From Thiomonas sp. X19 (GTDB taxonomy: Bacteria; Pseudomonadota; Gammaproteobacteria; Burkholderiales; Burkholderiaceae_C): a DNA stretch of 64,000 nucleotides. The position numbers and the translations under genes were made by a program. The stretch's first letter is position 1. Each line of letters begins with the position of its first letter. The stretch spans positions 3,137,547 to 3,201,546 of the forward strand of contig NZ_LT605203.1 in the NCBI RefSeq assembly GCF_900089495.1, written 5' to 3'. This document shows positions 44,538-54,936 of this stretch, piece after piece. The notes below the pieces were generated by a model that searched no databases, was not told the origin of the DNA, and was given only the letters and a program-made list of their open reading frames with translations.

Positions 44538-47500
44538 ATGACTGAACTTGCCAAATCGTTTGAACCGCACGACATCGAAGCGCGCTGGAGCGCGCGCTGG
44601 GAGGAACTGGGCATGTTCGCCCCCACGCTGAACGCCGCCAAACCCTCGTTCTGCGTGCAGCTGCCGCCGCCCAATGTGACGGGCACGCTGCACATGGGCC
44701 ATGCCTTCAACCAGACCGTGATGGACACGCTCACCCGCTACCACCGCATGCTGGGCGACAACACGCTGTGGGTGCCGGGCACCGACCACGCGGGCATTGC
44801 CACGCAGATCGTGGTGGAGCGGCAACTGCAGGCGCAGGGCATCAGCCGCCACGACCTGGGGCGTGAGGCCTTCGCGCAAAAAGTGTGGGCATGGAAGCAG
44901 GAATCGGGTCACACCATCACCAACCAGATGCGCCGCATGGGCGACTCGGTGAGCTGGGAGCACGAGTACTTCACCATGGACGACAAGCTGTCCAGGGCGG
45001 TGATGGAGACTTTCGTGCGCCTGTACGAGGAAGGCCTGATCTACCGCGGCAAGCGCCTGGTGAACTGGGATCCGGTGCTCAAGAGCGCGGTGAGTGACCT
45101 GGAGGTGGAGAGCGCCGAGGAAGACGGTTTTCTCTGGCACCTGCGCTACCCCCTGGCCGATGGTTCGGACAGCGTGGTGGTGGCCACCACCCGCCCGGAA
45201 ACCATGCTCGGCGACACGGCAGTGATGGTGCACCCGGACGACACGCGCTACCAGCACCTGATCGGCAGACAGGTCAAGCTGCCCATCACCGGGCGCCTGG
45301 TGCCGGTGATTGCCGACAGCTATGTGGACAAGGACTTCGGCACCGGCGTGGTGAAGGTGACGCCAGCGCACGACTTCAACGACTATGCGGTGGGGCAGCG
45401 GCATGGGCTGCCGATGATTTCCATCCTGAACCTTGATGCGACGATCATCGATCCGAAAGGAGTCGAAAAGGACAAACCACATTTCATCAGAAACCCTGGC
45501 AAGCTCTTCGAAGAAATGATGGAAGAAGTCCTTGGTCAACAAACACTGCAAGACGTTATTGATCAAGAAATTCCACGTAAATATCAAGGTCTCGACCGCT
45601 TCGACGCCCGCAAGAAGATCGTCGCCCAGCTCGAAACCGAGGGCTTCCTGGTCGAGGTGAAGAAGCACAGGCTGATGGTGCCGCGCTGCGCCCGCACCGG
45701 CCAGATCGTCGAGCCCATGCTCACCGACCAATGGTTCGTCGCCACGACCAAACCCGGCGCGGACGGCAAGAGCATTGCGCAGAAGGCCATCGACGCGGTG
45801 GCCGGCGGCGCGGTCAAGTTCGTGCCCGAGAACTGGGTCAACACCTACAACCAGTGGATGAACAACATCCAGGACTGGTGCATCTCGCGCCAGCTCTGGT
45901 GGGGCCACCAGATTCCGGCCTGGTACGGCGAAGGCGGCGAACTGTTCGTCGCCCGCAGCGAAGAAGAAGCCCGCGCCAAGGCGCAGGCTGCGGGCTACAC
46001 CGGCGCGCTCAAGCGTGACGAGGACGTGCTCGACACCTGGTATTCCTCCGCGCTGGTGCCCTTCTCCACCATGGGCTGGCCGGAGCCCACGCGCGAGATG
46101 GACTTGTTCCTGCCATCGAGCGTGCTGGTCACGGGCTTCGACATCATCTTTTTCTGGGTGGCGCGCATGATCATGATGACCACCCACTTCACCGGCAAGG
46201 TGCCGTTCAGGCATGTCTACATCCACGGCCTGGTGCTGGACGCGCACGGCAAGAAGATGAGCAAGAGCGAAGGCAACGTGCTCGACCCCGTGGACCTGAT
46301 CGACGGCATCGATCTGCCCGCCCTGCTCGACAAGCGCAGCAGCGGCCTGCGCCGCCCTGAAACCGCGCCCGCCGTGCGCAAGGCCACCGAGAAAGAATTC
46401 CCCGAGGGCATTCCGGCCTACGGCGCGGACGCGCTGCGCTTCACCTTCGCCTCGATGGCCACGCTGGGCCGCAACATCAACTTCGACACCAAGCGCTGCG
46501 AGGGTTATCGCAACTTCTGCAACAAGCTGTGGAACGCAACGCGCTTCGTGTTGATGCAAGTCGATGGCCTGAGTGGCTTCGATCGTGGGATGGACCAATG
46601 CAATGACGGCAACGACCCCCACGCTCGCGATGGCTCGCTGCCCCCCGAGGAGGCCATCGCCGCCTTGGGACGGCCCGGCGACGGCGACTGCGGCCCCGAA
46701 GGCTCTATGCACTTCAGCGCGGCCGACCGCTGGATCGCCTCGCTGCTTCAGCGCACTGAGCAGCAGGTGGCGCAAGGCTTTGCCGACTACCGCCTGGACT
46801 TCGCTGCACAGGCCATCTACCAATTCGTGTGGGACGAGTTCTGCGACTGGTATCTGGAAATCGCCAAGACCCAGATCGCTACCGGCACGCCCGCGCAGCA
46901 ACGCGCCGCGCGCCGCACCCTGGTGCGCACGCTGGAAACCGTGCTGCGCCTGGCCCACCCCATCATGCCCTTCATCACCGAAGAACTGTGGCAGACGGTG
47001 GGCCCGCTGGCCGGGCGCCGTGGCGCCAGCTTGAGCGTGGCACCGTATCCGCAGGCGCAGCCGGGCAAAATTGACGCAGCAGCGGAAGCCGAGATTGCCG
47101 CTTTCAAACAACTGGTCGACGCCTGCCGCAATCTGCGCGGCGAACTCGGCGTGTCGCCCGCACAGCGCCTGCCGCTGCTGGCCTGCGGCGACGTGGCGCT
47201 GATCGAGCGCCACCGCCCTGCTCTGCAGGCGCTCGCCAAGTTGGCGGAAGTAAGGGTGTTTGCCGATGAAGCAGCATGGAAAGCGGCCACGCAGTCGGCG
47301 CCAACAAGCGCCTTGGGCGCGACGCAGTTTGCCCTGTTCGTCGAAGTGGACGTGGCTGCCGAGCGCGATCGCCTGGGCAAGGAAGTGCTGCGCCTGCAAG
47401 GCGAAATCGCCAAGGCGCAAGGCAAGCTGGGCAATGCCAGTTTCGTCAACCGCGCCCCACCCGCCGTGGTGGCGCAGGAACGCCAGCGCATGGCCGATTT

Positions 47501-47558
47501 CCATACCCTGCTCGCCAAAGTGCAGGAACAACTCGACCGCCTGCAGGTTGCCGCCTGA
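44538..47558 (+). CDS. valS: Valyl-tRNA synthetase
   Basis: 1006 residues. Charges tRNA-Val with valine and edits threonine. The HIGH motif is HMGH (52-55, in [13 protein letters not shown]), and KMSKS is KKMSKSEGN near 572. The editing domain is represented by [17 protein letters not shown], and the anticodon-binding and C-terminal coiled coil ([14 protein letters not shown]) are complete. It is longer than the roughly 950-residue norm because of an AT-rich insert near 302-345 ([18 protein letters not shown] and following) and a second extra segment near 680-710. No frame disruption. Confidence 0.95.
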   Translation: MTELAKSFEPHDIEARWSARWEELGMFAPTLNAAKPSFCVQLPPPNVTGTLHMGHAFNQTVMDTLTRYHRMLGDNTLWVPGTDHAGIATQIVVERQLQAQGISRHDLGREAFAQKVWAWKQESGHTITNQMRRMGDSVSWEHEYFTMDDKLSRAVMETFVRLYEEGLIYRGKRLVNWDPVLKSAVSDLEVESAEEDGFLWHLRYPLADGSDSVVVATTRPETMLGDTAVMVHPDDTRYQHLIGRQVKLPITGRLVPVIADSYVDKDFGTGVVKVTPAHDFNDYAVGQRHGLPMISILNLDATIIDPKGVEKDKPHFIRNPGKLFEEMMEEVLGQQTLQDVIDQEIPRKYQGLDRFDARKKIVAQLETEGFLVEVKKHRLMVPRCARTGQIVEPMLTDQWFVATTKPGADGKSIAQKAIDAVAGGAVKFVPENWVNTYNQWMNNIQDWCISRQLWWGHQIPAWYGEGGELFVARSEEEARAKAQAAGYTGALKRDEDVLDTWYSSALVPFSTMGWPEPTREMDLFLPSSVLVTGFDIIFFWVARMIMMTTHFTGKVPFRHVYIHGLVLDAHGKKMSKSEGNVLDPVDLIDGIDLPALLDKRSSGLRRPETAPAVRKATEKEFPEGIPAYGADALRFTFASMATLGRNINFDTKRCEGYRNFCNKLWNATRFVLMQVDGLSGFDRGMDQCNDGNDPHARDGSLPPEEAIAALGRPGDGDCGPEGSMHFSAADRWIASLLQRTEQQVAQGFADYRLDFAAQAIYQFVWDEFCDWYLEIAKTQIATGTPAQQRAARRTLVRTLETVLRLAHPIMPFITEELWQTVGPLAGRRGASLSVAPYPQAQPGKIDAAAEAEIAAFKQLVDACRNLRGELGVSPAQRLPLLACGDVALIERHRPALQALAKLAEVRVFADEAAWKAATQSAPTSALGATQFALFVEVDVAAERDRLGKEVLRLQGEIAKAQGKLGNASFVNRAPPAVVAQERQRMADFHTLLAKVQEQLDRLQVAA

Positions 47559-47665
47559 GCCGGCGAGGCTGCTCTCACGTCGACGCAAAGCAGCCAGCAT
47601 TCCGGGGGTTCGATTTGTCGCATGCCGCCGCTATGCTGCAGTGATCCACAACCTTCTGTCCGACC

Positions 47666-48538
47666 ATGCCACCCGTCATCACCAAAGCCGTCTTCCCCGT
47701 CGCCGGTCTCGGCACCCGCTTCCTGCCCGCCACCAAGGCCACGCCGAAGGAAATGATGCCGGTGGTCGACAAGCCGCTGATTCAGTACGCGGTGGAAGAG
47801 GCTTACGCCGCCGGCATCACCGAAATGATTTTCGTCACCGGCCGCCACAAGCGCGCCATTGAAGACCATTTCGACACCGCCTACGAACTGGAACACGAGC
47901 TTGAAGCCGCTGGCAAGGCTGCCATGCTGGAGGTCGTGCGCAGCGTCAAGCCGGCGGAAGTGCAATGCGTGTTCGTGCGCCAAGCAGTGGCCAATGGCCT
48001 GGGCGCGGCGGTGTTGTGCGCCGAGCGGCTGGTGGGCGATGAGCCTTTCGCCGTCATCCTGGCGGACGATTTGCTGGTGGGCACGCCGCCGGTGATGGCG
48101 CAGATGGTGGAGATTCACGGCCGCCATGGCCGCAGCGTGATTGCCACCGAAGACGTGCCGCGCGAGCACACGCGGCGCTACGGCATCGTCAGTGGGCAGG
48201 AGATCACGCCCGGCCTGACCTCGCTCACCGGCATTGTCGAAAAACCGGCGCCCGAGGTGGCTCCAAGCACCCAGGCGGTGGTTGGCCGCTACATCCTCAG
48301 TGCCCGGGTGTTTCATCACCTGCGCAACGGCAAACCCGGCGCCGGTGGCGAAATCCAGCTCACCGACGGCATCGCCGCGCTGCTGGCGGAGGAGGCGGTG
48401 TACGCCTACCGCTACCAAGGCCGCCGCTTCGACTGCGGCAGCAAACAGGGATACTTGGAGGCTACGGTGCAACTCGGCCTGGCCCACGCGGAAACCGGGG
48501 CAGCGTTCGCCGAATACCTCAAGGGACTGAAGCTCTGA
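47666..48538 (+). CDS. galU: UTP-glucose-1-phosphate uridylyltransferase
   Basis: 290 residues. Makes UDP-glucose for polysaccharide and lipopolysaccharide synthesis. The nucleotide-binding [20 protein letters not shown] is at the N-terminus, [14 protein letters not shown] next, then the sugar-binding [13 protein letters not shown] and the end [21 protein letters not shown] complete, typical length. Confidence 0.96.
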   Translation: MPPVITKAVFPVAGLGTRFLPATKATPKEMMPVVDKPLIQYAVEEAYAAGITEMIFVTGRHKRAIEDHFDTAYELEHELEAAGKAAMLEVVRSVKPAEVQCVFVRQAVANGLGAAVLCAERLVGDEPFAVILADDLLVGTPPVMAQMVEIHGRHGRSVIATEDVPREHTRRYGIVSGQEITPGLTSLTGIVEKPAPEVAPSTQAVVGRYILSARVFHHLRNGKPGAGGEIQLTDGIAALLAEEAVYAYRYQGRRFDCGSKQGYLEATVQLGLAHAETGAAFAEYLKGLKL

Positions 48539-48568
48539 GCTGAGCCGGGCTGGCTCGCGGCCGACCTT

Positions 48569-48817
48569 TCAGCGCCGGCGCATCACATGCGCGATGGAAT
48601 CGGATTCCTGCCTCTGTTCCACCAGTTCGTTGCCGGTCTGCCGGGCAAAGGCCTGGAAGTCGCGCACCGAGCCCGGGTCGGTGGCCAGCACGCGCAGCAA
48701 CTGCCCGCTTTGCATCCCGGCCAGCGCCTTCTTCGCCTTGAGAATGGGCAACGGGCAGTTCAGGCCGCGCGCATCCACCTCCATGTCCACCTTGTCCACC
48801 GCTGCGCTGTCGCTCAT
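48569..48817 (-). CDS. TusA/SirA-family sulfurtransferase
   Basis: 82 residues with the family signature DARGLNCPLPILKAKKAL, where the Cys carries persulfide sulfur, and QLLRVLATDPGSVRDFQAFA. In lithotrophs such proteins shuttle sulfur in oxidation pathways as well as tRNA thiolation. It is divergent from the erythrin-VIT gene and convergent with galU. Confidence 0.88.
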   Translation of the reverse strand: MSDSAAVDKVDMEVDARGLNCPLPILKAKKALAGMQSGQLLRVLATDPGSVRDFQAFARQTGNELVEQRQESDSIAHVMRRR

Positions 48818-48925
48818 GTCGTCCCCTCGTCATGGTTTGTTCAATGGATTGATTTTAAAAGTTCAATCCACCCATGCCGGTTTCGGCGGCACAATGACCC
48901 TGTCCCCACCCTCCTTGTGCCGATC

Positions 48926-49936
48926 ATGGGTTTGGCTTCCTGGTTCAACTTTCCGGTGCGCGCCGGTCGTTCCTCGGCCGGGCTGAATTTCACCGCGCTC
49001 AACGAGCAGCAGATCCTGAGCCTCGCCATTGCGCTGGAGGAAGACGACGCGCGCATCTACAACACCTACGCCGACACCCTGGCTGCCGACTACCCCGACA
49101 CCGCGCAGTTGTTCCGCGGCATGGCAGCCGAGGAGGACGGGCATCGCCACCGGCTGATCGAGCTCTACCGCCAGCGCTTCGGCGAACGCATTCTGCTCAT
49201 CCGGCGGCAGGACGTGCGCGGCTTCATCGAGCGCAAGCCCTTGTGGCTGATGCAGCCGCTGGACCTGGAAACCATACGCGCTCAGGCCGAGTTGATGGAG
49301 GCCGATTCGCGGCGCTTCTACGCCCAGGCCGCGCGCCACACCAGCGACGCCGCCATCCGCCAGCTGCTCGGCGATCTGGCCGCCGAGGAAAGCAAGCACG
49401 AGTCGAAGGCCGAGACCCTGGGCGACCACTTCATCACGCCCGACACCGTGCACACCGAGCGCGAGACCCAGCGCCGCATGTTCGTGCTGCAGTTCATCCA
49501 GCCGGGGCTGGCGGGGCTGATGGACGGCTCGGTCTCCACGCTGGCGCCGCTGTTCGCCGCGGCCTTCGCCACGCACAACACCTGGAACACCTTCCTCGTG
49601 GGTCTTGCCGCCGCCATCGGCGCCGGCATCAGCATGGCGTTCGCCGAGGCCTTGTCGGACGATGGCGCCCTCACCGGCCGCGGCAGCCCGGTGCTGCGCG
49701 GCGCCGTCACCGGCTTGATGACCACGCTGGGCGGCCTGGGCCACGCCCTGCCTTACCTGATTCCGCACTTCGCCACCGCCACCGCGCTGGCGTTCGCAGT
49801 CGTGGCCGTCGAGCTGGTGGTCATTGCCTGGATCCGCAAACGCTATATGGAGGCATCTTTCGCTCTGGCGATTTTGCAGGTGGTGGTCGGCGGGCTGCTG
49901 GTGTTCGCTGTCGGCATCCTGATCGGCAGCGCCTAG
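48926..49936 (+). CDS. Erythrin-VIT iron transporter (MbfA-like)
   Basis: 336 residues. The N-terminal ferritin-like (rubrerythrin) domain carries metal ligands in LEEDDARIYNTYADTL, AAEEDGHRHRLIELY, MEADSRRFYAQAA and LAAEESKHESKA. The C-terminal half has five membrane helices of the Ccc1/VIT1 type (GLAGLMDGSVSTLAPLFAAA, GLAAAIGAGISMAFAEALSD). MbfA of rhizobia exports iron under acid or iron excess; the same is inferred here. ATG 48926 is used; the longer frame runs through unrelated sequence. Confidence 0.88.
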   Translation: MGLASWFNFPVRAGRSSAGLNFTALNEQQILSLAIALEEDDARIYNTYADTLAADYPDTAQLFRGMAAEEDGHRHRLIELYRQRFGERILLIRRQDVRGFIERKPLWLMQPLDLETIRAQAELMEADSRRFYAQAARHTSDAAIRQLLGDLAAEESKHESKAETLGDHFITPDTVHTERETQRRMFVLQFIQPGLAGLMDGSVSTLAPLFAAAFATHNTWNTFLVGLAAAIGAGISMAFAEALSDDGALTGRGSPVLRGAVTGLMTTLGGLGHALPYLIPHFATATALAFAVVAVELVVIAWIRKRYMEASFALAILQVVVGGLLVFAVGILIGSA

Positions 49937-49978
49937 GGCCGGCAGGTTTTTTCTTCACAGGCTTGACTTCCGCCAATA

Positions 49979-50004
49979 TTTCCATAATCATTGAAATATG
50001 GAAA
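49979..50004. promoter_or_regulatory. Likely ArsR operator overlapping the arsR start
   Basis: TTTCCATA and TATGGAAA are perfect 8-base inverted arms 10 bases apart. The right arm includes the ATG of arsR (49998). A dimeric ArsR bound here would block translation start and transcription, consistent with autorepression relieved by arsenite. Confidence 0.55.
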
Positions 50005-50351
50005 CGAACCAAGCTCTCAGCGCATTGGCCGCCCTGGCACAAGACTCGCGCCTGCGGGTGTTCCGCACCCTGGTGCAGGCCGGTCCAGCCGGGCTGGCAG
50101 CGGGGCAGATTGCCGACATCACGGGAATCGCGCCCTCCTCGCTGTCGTTCCACCTCAAGGAGTTGAGCCATGCGCAACTGCTCAGCTCGCGGCAGGCTGG
50201 GCGCTTCGTCATTTACACCGCGCAGTACGACACCATGAACGCACTGCTGGCTTTTCTCACCGAGAACTGTTGCGGTGGCAACCCCTGCAGCGCCATCGGC
50301 GGCACGGTTTGCGCCGTGCCCGCTGCAAGCCCATCTCCACAGGAACTTTGA
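49998..50351 (+). CDS. arsR: ArsR/SmtB-family repressor
   Basis: 117 residues: winged helix with LAALAQDSRLRVFRTLVQAG, ITGIAPSSLSFHLKELSHAQ and GRFVIYTAQYDTMN. The C-terminal TENCCGGNPCSA cysteines could bind As(III), in place of the classical ELCVCDL motif. First gene of arsR-arsI'-arsC-arsB on the + strand. A palindrome overlaps its start. Confidence 0.93.
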   Translation: METNQALSALAALAQDSRLRVFRTLVQAGPAGLAAGQIADITGIAPSSLSFHLKELSHAQLLSSRQAGRFVIYTAQYDTMNALLAFLTENCCGGNPCSAIGGTVCAVPAASPSPQEL

Positions 50352-50353
50352 TC

Positions 50354-50581
50354 ATGAAGCGCTTGCATGTTCACGTCAGCGTTCCCGCGCTGGACGACGC
50401 CGTCCGCTTTGATTCCACCCTGTTCGCCGCCGAGCCCACGGGGCGCCAGCCCGACTACGCCAAATGGATGCTGGTCGATCCACGGGTGAACTTCGCCATC
50501 TCGCAACGCGGCGCCGACTCTGCTGCGGCCCCCTGCTGCGGCGGTGCCGTGGCCGAGAAGACATCCACCGGCTGGCGCTGA
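50354..50581 (+). pseudogene. ArsI/CadI-like VOC protein, truncated
   Basis: The first 50 residues (MKRLHVHVSVPALDDAVRFD, STLFAAEPTGRQPDYAKWML, VDPRVNFAISQRG) match the N-terminus of ArsI-type C-As lyases / CadI. The family normally has about 150 residues with a second VOC half; here the frame jumps to APCCGGAVAEKT and stops after 75. The CC near the end resembles the As-binding cysteines, so an internal deletion is likely. Confidence 0.7.
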
Positions 50582-50634
50582 GCGTCGCCACCTTCGTGGT
50601 CACTTGCGTTTCCCGTCTTCCCGGAAGGCTGCAC

Positions 50635-51183
50635 ATGGACAAGGTCTACAACGTGCTGGTGCTGTGCACCGGCAACTCGGCACGCTCCATCCTGGGCGAG
50701 GCGCTGATCAACACCCTGGGCAAAGGTCGCTTCCACGCCTTCAGCGCGGGCAGCCATCCGGGTGGCGTGGTCAGCCCCTACGCCATCGAGCAACTGCAAG
50801 CCATCGGCTACCCGACTGAGCGCCTGCGCAGCAAAAGCTGGGATGAGTTCGCCGCCCCTGGCGCGCCGGAGATGGACTTCGTCTTCACCGTCTGCGACAA
50901 GGCTGCGGGCGAGGTGTGTCCGATCTGGCCGGGGCACCCGATGACGGCCCATTGGGGCTTCGAAGACCCCGCCGCGGTGCAGGGCAGCGACGAGGTCAAG
51001 CGCCATGCCTTCGCCCAGGTTTTCCGGCAGATTCGCAGCCGTGTGCAGAGCTTCGTCGCATTGCCGCTGGACAAGCTCGACGCTGCTGTCATCAAGCATG
51101 AAATCGTGCAGATCGGCAAGATGCCAGTCCCGCCCTTGGCCCAGCAAGCCGATCAGGGCGCACCGCACGCAACCAGCCGGTAA
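50635..51183 (+). CDS. arsC: Arsenate reductase, low-molecular-weight phosphatase type
   Basis: 182 residues from [20 protein letters not shown]. The P-loop LCTGNSARS (Cys-x5-Arg-like, with Ser) is the nucleophile; [18 protein letters not shown] contains the resolving cysteines. It reduces arsenate to arsenite for export by the downstream arsB. CCGGAAGG precedes the ATG. The C-terminal 40 residues ([19 protein letters not shown] and following) are extra compared with the shortest homologues. Confidence 0.92.
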   Translation: MDKVYNVLVLCTGNSARSILGEALINTLGKGRFHAFSAGSHPGGVVSPYAIEQLQAIGYPTERLRSKSWDEFAAPGAPEMDFVFTVCDKAAGEVCPIWPGHPMTAHWGFEDPAAVQGSDEVKRHAFAQVFRQIRSRVQSFVALPLDKLDAAVIKHEIVQIGKMPVPPLAQQADQGAPHATSR

Positions 51184-51290
51184 AGGCGGTTGCAAGCGGT
51201 CCACTGCTCGCTGCGAACGGCAGGCCATCGGGCCTGCCGTTTGTTTGCGTTCGCCTCCGTCTTCGATCCACCCGCCCGCACATCCCATCC

Positions 51291-52598
51291 ATGCTCGCCG
51301 CCCTGCTGATTTTCAGCGCCACCCTGATCCTGGTCATCTGGCAGCCGCGCGGCCTGGGCATTGGCTGGAGCGCGCTGGGCGGGGCGGCGCTGGCGCTGGC
51401 CATGGGGGTGATCCAACTGAGCGACATTCCCGTGGTGTGGCACATCGTCTGGGACGCCACCTTCACCTTCGTCGGCCTCATCATCATCTCGCTCATCCTC
51501 GACGAGGCCGGCTTCTTCCACTGGGCGGCGCTGCATGTGGCGCGCTGGGGCGGCGGGCGCGGACGGCTGCTGTTTCCGCTCATCGTGTTGCTGGGCGCGG
51601 TCATCGCCGCCTTGTTCGCCAACGACGGCGCGGCGCTCATCCTCACCCCCATCGTGCTGGCCATGCTGCTGGCGCTGGGGTTTTCTCCCCAGGCGGCGCT
51701 GGCTTTCGTCATGGCCACGGGCTTCGTCGCCGACACCACCTCGCTGCCGCTGGTGATCTCCAATCTGGTGAACATCGTCAGCGCGGGCTATTTCCAGATT
51801 CCCTTCGACCGCTACGCGAGCGTCATGGTGCCTGTGGACATCGTCTCGCTCGCGGCAACCTTGCTCGTGCTGGTCGCGTATTTCCGGCGCGATATTCCGC
51901 TGCGGTACGACGTGGCCAAACTCGATGCGCCTGCCAGCGCCATCCGCGATCCGCTGCTGTTCCGCTGGGCGTTTCCGGTGATGGTGGTCCTGCTCACCGC
52001 CTATTTCGTCACCGCCGCCTACGACGTGCCGGTGTCCTTCGTCACGGGCATCGCGGCCCTGTTCATGCTGGCGCTGGCCGGGCGTTGGTGGCGCGGCGGG
52101 CGTGGCGCGCACATCGACGTGCGTGGCGTGATCAAGCACGCGCCCTGGCAGATCGTGCTGTTCTCGCTCGGCATGTATCTGGTGGTCTATGGCCTGCGCA
52201 ACGCGGGGTTGACGACGTATCTGGCGCAGGTGCTCGAAGCCTTGGGGCAGCATGGCGTGTTCGCCGCCGCGCTGGGCACCGGCTTCATCAGCGCGGGGCT
52301 GTCGGCGGTGATGAACAACATGCCCACGGTGCTCATCGGCGCTCTGGGCATCCACCACGCGCTGGGTTTGAGCGCCCCGGTGCGCGAAGCGATGATTTAC
52401 GCCAACGTCATCGGCTGCGACCTGGGGCCGAAGTTCACGCCCATCGGCAGCCTGGCCACGCTGCTGTGGCTGCATGTGCTGGCGCGCAAGGGAACCACCA
52501 TCACTTGGGGCTACTACTTCCGCGTCGGCATGGTGCTCACCGCGCCGGTGCTGGCGGTGACGCTGGCCGCGCTGGCGCTGCGGCTGAGTATGGGTTGA
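51291..52598 (+). CDS. arsB: Arsenite efflux permease
   Basis: 435 residues with about 12 membrane helices. [19 protein letters not shown] and [20 protein letters not shown] are the conserved permease re-entrant motifs; [18 protein letters not shown] and [20 protein letters not shown] mark the second half. Exports As(OH)3/arsenite using the proton motive force. Length and topology match ArsB rather than Acr3. It follows arsC by 107 bases. Confidence 0.95.
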   Translation: MLAALLIFSATLILVIWQPRGLGIGWSALGGAALALAMGVIQLSDIPVVWHIVWDATFTFVGLIIISLILDEAGFFHWAALHVARWGGGRGRLLFPLIVLLGAVIAALFANDGAALILTPIVLAMLLALGFSPQAALAFVMATGFVADTTSLPLVISNLVNIVSAGYFQIPFDRYASVMVPVDIVSLAATLLVLVAYFRRDIPLRYDVAKLDAPASAIRDPLLFRWAFPVMVVLLTAYFVTAAYDVPVSFVTGIAALFMLALAGRWWRGGRGAHIDVRGVIKHAPWQIVLFSLGMYLVVYGLRNAGLTTYLAQVLEALGQHGVFAAALGTGFISAGLSAVMNNMPTVLIGALGIHHALGLSAPVREAMIYANVIGCDLGPKFTPIGSLATLLWLHVLARKGTTITWGYYFRVGMVLTAPVLAVTLAALALRLSMG

Positions 52599-52635
52599 TC
52601 CAGGCTTTTCACTCCACTTTTTGCGGACACCATGA

Positions 52636-53736
52636 TCAGCCGTGCCGATGCCGGTGATGCGCGTCGGGATAGTGGGCGTGGCCGTGGCTCAACGCCGTGT
52701 GACCATGCGAGTGACTATGCCGCGTGCCCGGCGGCAGTGCTGGTTCGTGGATATGGTCGTGATGCCCATCGTCACTCGGGCCGCCATGCACATGGCTGTG
52801 GTCATGCGCCAGCGGCTCGTGCATGTGGAGATGGGCATGGCGTTCGCTCACATGCAGCCACACGCCCAGCGCCATCAGGCCCCCGGCCAGCAGCAGCGCG
52901 GGGGTCAGTGCTTCGCCCAGCAGAGCCACGGCCAGCACCGCGCCGAAAAATGGCGCCACCGCGAAATACGCTCCGGTGCGCGCCGTGCCCAGATGACGCA
53001 GCGCAAGCACGAACAGCACCAGACTCACGCCATAGCTGGCGAAGCCCAGCAACCCTGCCGAGAGCAGAATCGGCAGCGACGGCAACTGCGCGCCGAGGAA
53101 CAACGCCAGCGCCAGGTTCACGCCCCCGGCCACCAGCCCCTTGCTCATGGCGATGAACCCGGCATCGGCCAGCGCCACCTTGCGCGTCAGATTGTTGTCC
53201 AGACCCCAGCCGAGACAGGCACCGAGCACCGCCAAACCCGGCCACAGGCTGGCCCAGTCGAACACGGCACCCTGCCGTGGCCAGCTCAGCGCCGCGCTGC
53301 CGGCCACAATCGCCACCATGCCGATGGCGATGCGGCGATCGAAGTTCTCCCGAAACGCGAACCAGGCCAGCAGCGCCGTGAACACACTCTCGGCATTGAG
53401 CAGCAGCGACGCCCCAGCCGCCGGCATGCGCGACAAGCCGAACATCAGCAGCACCGGCGCCGCCACCCCACCCGCAGCAATGGCCCCCGCCAGCCAGGGC
53501 CATTCCCCAGGCTGCAGCCTGGTAGACAGCATTTCGGCACGGCGTAAACGCCGCAGCGCACGCAGGGTGGCCAAGCCCAAACCCGAACCGAGATACAGCA
53601 ACGCCGCCAGCATCCACGGATTGGCATCGGCCAACAACAGCTTGGCCAATGGCGTGCTGGCCCCGAAGAGCAACGCAGCCGCCAAGGCCATGCCGACGCC
53701 CTGGGTTGGGTGGAGATGATGGTGCGGTTTCTTCAT
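52636..53736 (-). CDS. DMT/EamA transporter with His-rich C-terminal tail
   Basis: 366 residues. Ten membrane helices in two EamA repeats (GMALAAALLFGASTPLAKLL, GLSRMPAAGASLLLNAESVF, FFGAVLAVALLGEALTP). After about 305 comes a tail with some 20 histidines (ERHAHLHMHEPLAHDHSHVH, HSHSHGHTALSHGHAHY). Such tails bind Zn, Ni, Co or Cu. The N-terminus is also His-rich (KKPHHHLHP). Convergent with arsB, so metal-related transport or sensing is plausible, but the substrate is unknown. Confidence 0.85.
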   Translation of the reverse strand: MKKPHHHLHPTQGVGMALAAALLFGASTPLAKLLLADANPWMLAALLYLGSGLGLATLRALRRLRRAEMLSTRLQPGEWPWLAGAIAAGGVAAPVLLMFGLSRMPAAGASLLLNAESVFTALLAWFAFRENFDRRIAIGMVAIVAGSAALSWPRQGAVFDWASLWPGLAVLGACLGWGLDNNLTRKVALADAGFIAMSKGLVAGGVNLALALFLGAQLPSLPILLSAGLLGFASYGVSLVLFVLALRHLGTARTGAYFAVAPFFGAVLAVALLGEALTPALLLAGGLMALGVWLHVSERHAHLHMHEPLAHDHSHVHGGPSDDGHHDHIHEPALPPGTRHSHSHGHTALSHGHAHYPDAHHRHRHG

Positions 53737-53783
53737 GATTGAAAGCAATGTCGTCGAAGCCACGGACACAGAAAGTGGCGGCC

Positions 53784-54686
53784 TCACGCCGGAAACACCC
53801 CGGTGCTCAGATAGCGGTCGCCGCGGTCGCAGACGATGAACACGATGGTGGCGTTGTCCACTTCGCGGGCGATGCGCAGGGCGACTTCGCAGGCGCCGGC
53901 GGCGCTGATGCCGCAGAACAAGCCTTCTTCGCGAGCGAGTTTGCGCGCCATGTTTTCGGCCGCGCTCTGACTGACGTATTCCAGCCGGTCCACGCGTTGC
54001 GGCTCGTAGATTTTGGGCAGGTATTCCTGCGGCCATTTGCGAATGCCGGGAATGCGCGAACCTTCCTCGGGCTGGGCGCCGATGATCTGCACGACCTCGT
54101 TCTGGGCCTTGAGATAGCGCGACACGCCGGTGATGGTGCCGGTGGTGCCCATGGCGCTGACGAAATGGGTGACGCGGCCTTCGGTGTCGCGCCAGATTTC
54201 GGGGCCGGTGGTCTCGAAATGAATGCGCGGGTTGTCGGCGTTGGCGAACTGGTCGAGCATCAGGCCTTTGCCGTCGCGCTGCATCTGCTCGGCCAGATCG
54301 CGGGCGTATTCCATGCCGCCAGCCTTGGGGGTGAGGATGAGTTCGGCGCCATAGGCCTTCATGGTCTGGGCGCGTTCGATGCTCAGGTCTTCGGGCATGA
54401 CGAGGATCATGCGGTAGCCGAGGATGGCGGCGGCCATGGCCAGGGCAATGCCGGTGTTGCCGGAGGTGGCCTCGATCAGCACGTCGCCAGGCTTGATCTG
54501 GCCGCGCTCCTGCGCCCGTCGAATCATCGACAGCGCCGGGCGGTCTTTCACCGAGCCTGCGGGGTTGTTGCCTTCGAGCTTGCCGAGAATGACGTTGCCA
54601 CGCCGCGCGTTGTCCGCGCCGGGGATGCGTTGCAGTTGCACCAGGGGGGTGTTGCCGATGGTTTGTTCGAGGGTGGGATAGGGCAT
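53784..54686 (-). CDS. cysM: Cysteine synthase B
   Basis: 300 residues, PLP-dependent. TIGNTPLVQL, the Schiff-base Lys in NNPAGSVKDRPAL, EATSGNTGIALAM and GAQPEEGSRIPGIRKW are typical of CysM. It makes cysteine from O-acetylserine (or S-sulfocysteine from thiosulfate, a preference of CysM). The start MPYPTLEQTIG is used; the longer frame adds 60 residues from the intergenic region. Confidence 0.93.
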   Translation of the reverse strand: MPYPTLEQTIGNTPLVQLQRIPGADNARRGNVILGKLEGNNPAGSVKDRPALSMIRRAQERGQIKPGDVLIEATSGNTGIALAMAAAILGYRMILVMPEDLSIERAQTMKAYGAELILTPKAGGMEYARDLAEQMQRDGKGLMLDQFANADNPRIHFETTGPEIWRDTEGRVTHFVSAMGTTGTITGVSRYLKAQNEVVQIIGAQPEEGSRIPGIRKWPQEYLPKIYEPQRVDRLEYVSQSAAENMARKLAREEGLFCGISAAGACEVALRIAREVDNATIVFIVCDRGDRYLSTGVFPA

Positions 54687-54936
54687 GACGTCTCCGGATG
54701 GCCTGCACCGGGCCAGCCCGGCGTGGCGGCGCACTCCCGAGGGATGCGGCAGCGTGGTTGTGCTGGGGCCAAGTCCAATGCAAAGCAGCATTCTGGCATG
54801 CGCCTGTTGTCTGCGTCGGCTGCATCGACCAACGATATCGATCGGCTGCGCATGCCGACTGGGCACAGCTGCTGGACACGCGGCCCTGGCGCCTCAAGCC
54901 ACGTCATGCCGCAGCCCGCCGATGCGGGTCGGCCCA

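Noticed and set aside
44358..47600. 1080-codon minus-strand ORF
   Set aside because: Antisense shadow of valS; low-complexity His/Arg/Gln composition typical of the reverse frame of GC-rich genes.
46817..48487. 556-codon minus-strand ORF
   Set aside because: Antisense to valS and galU with no domain or start support.
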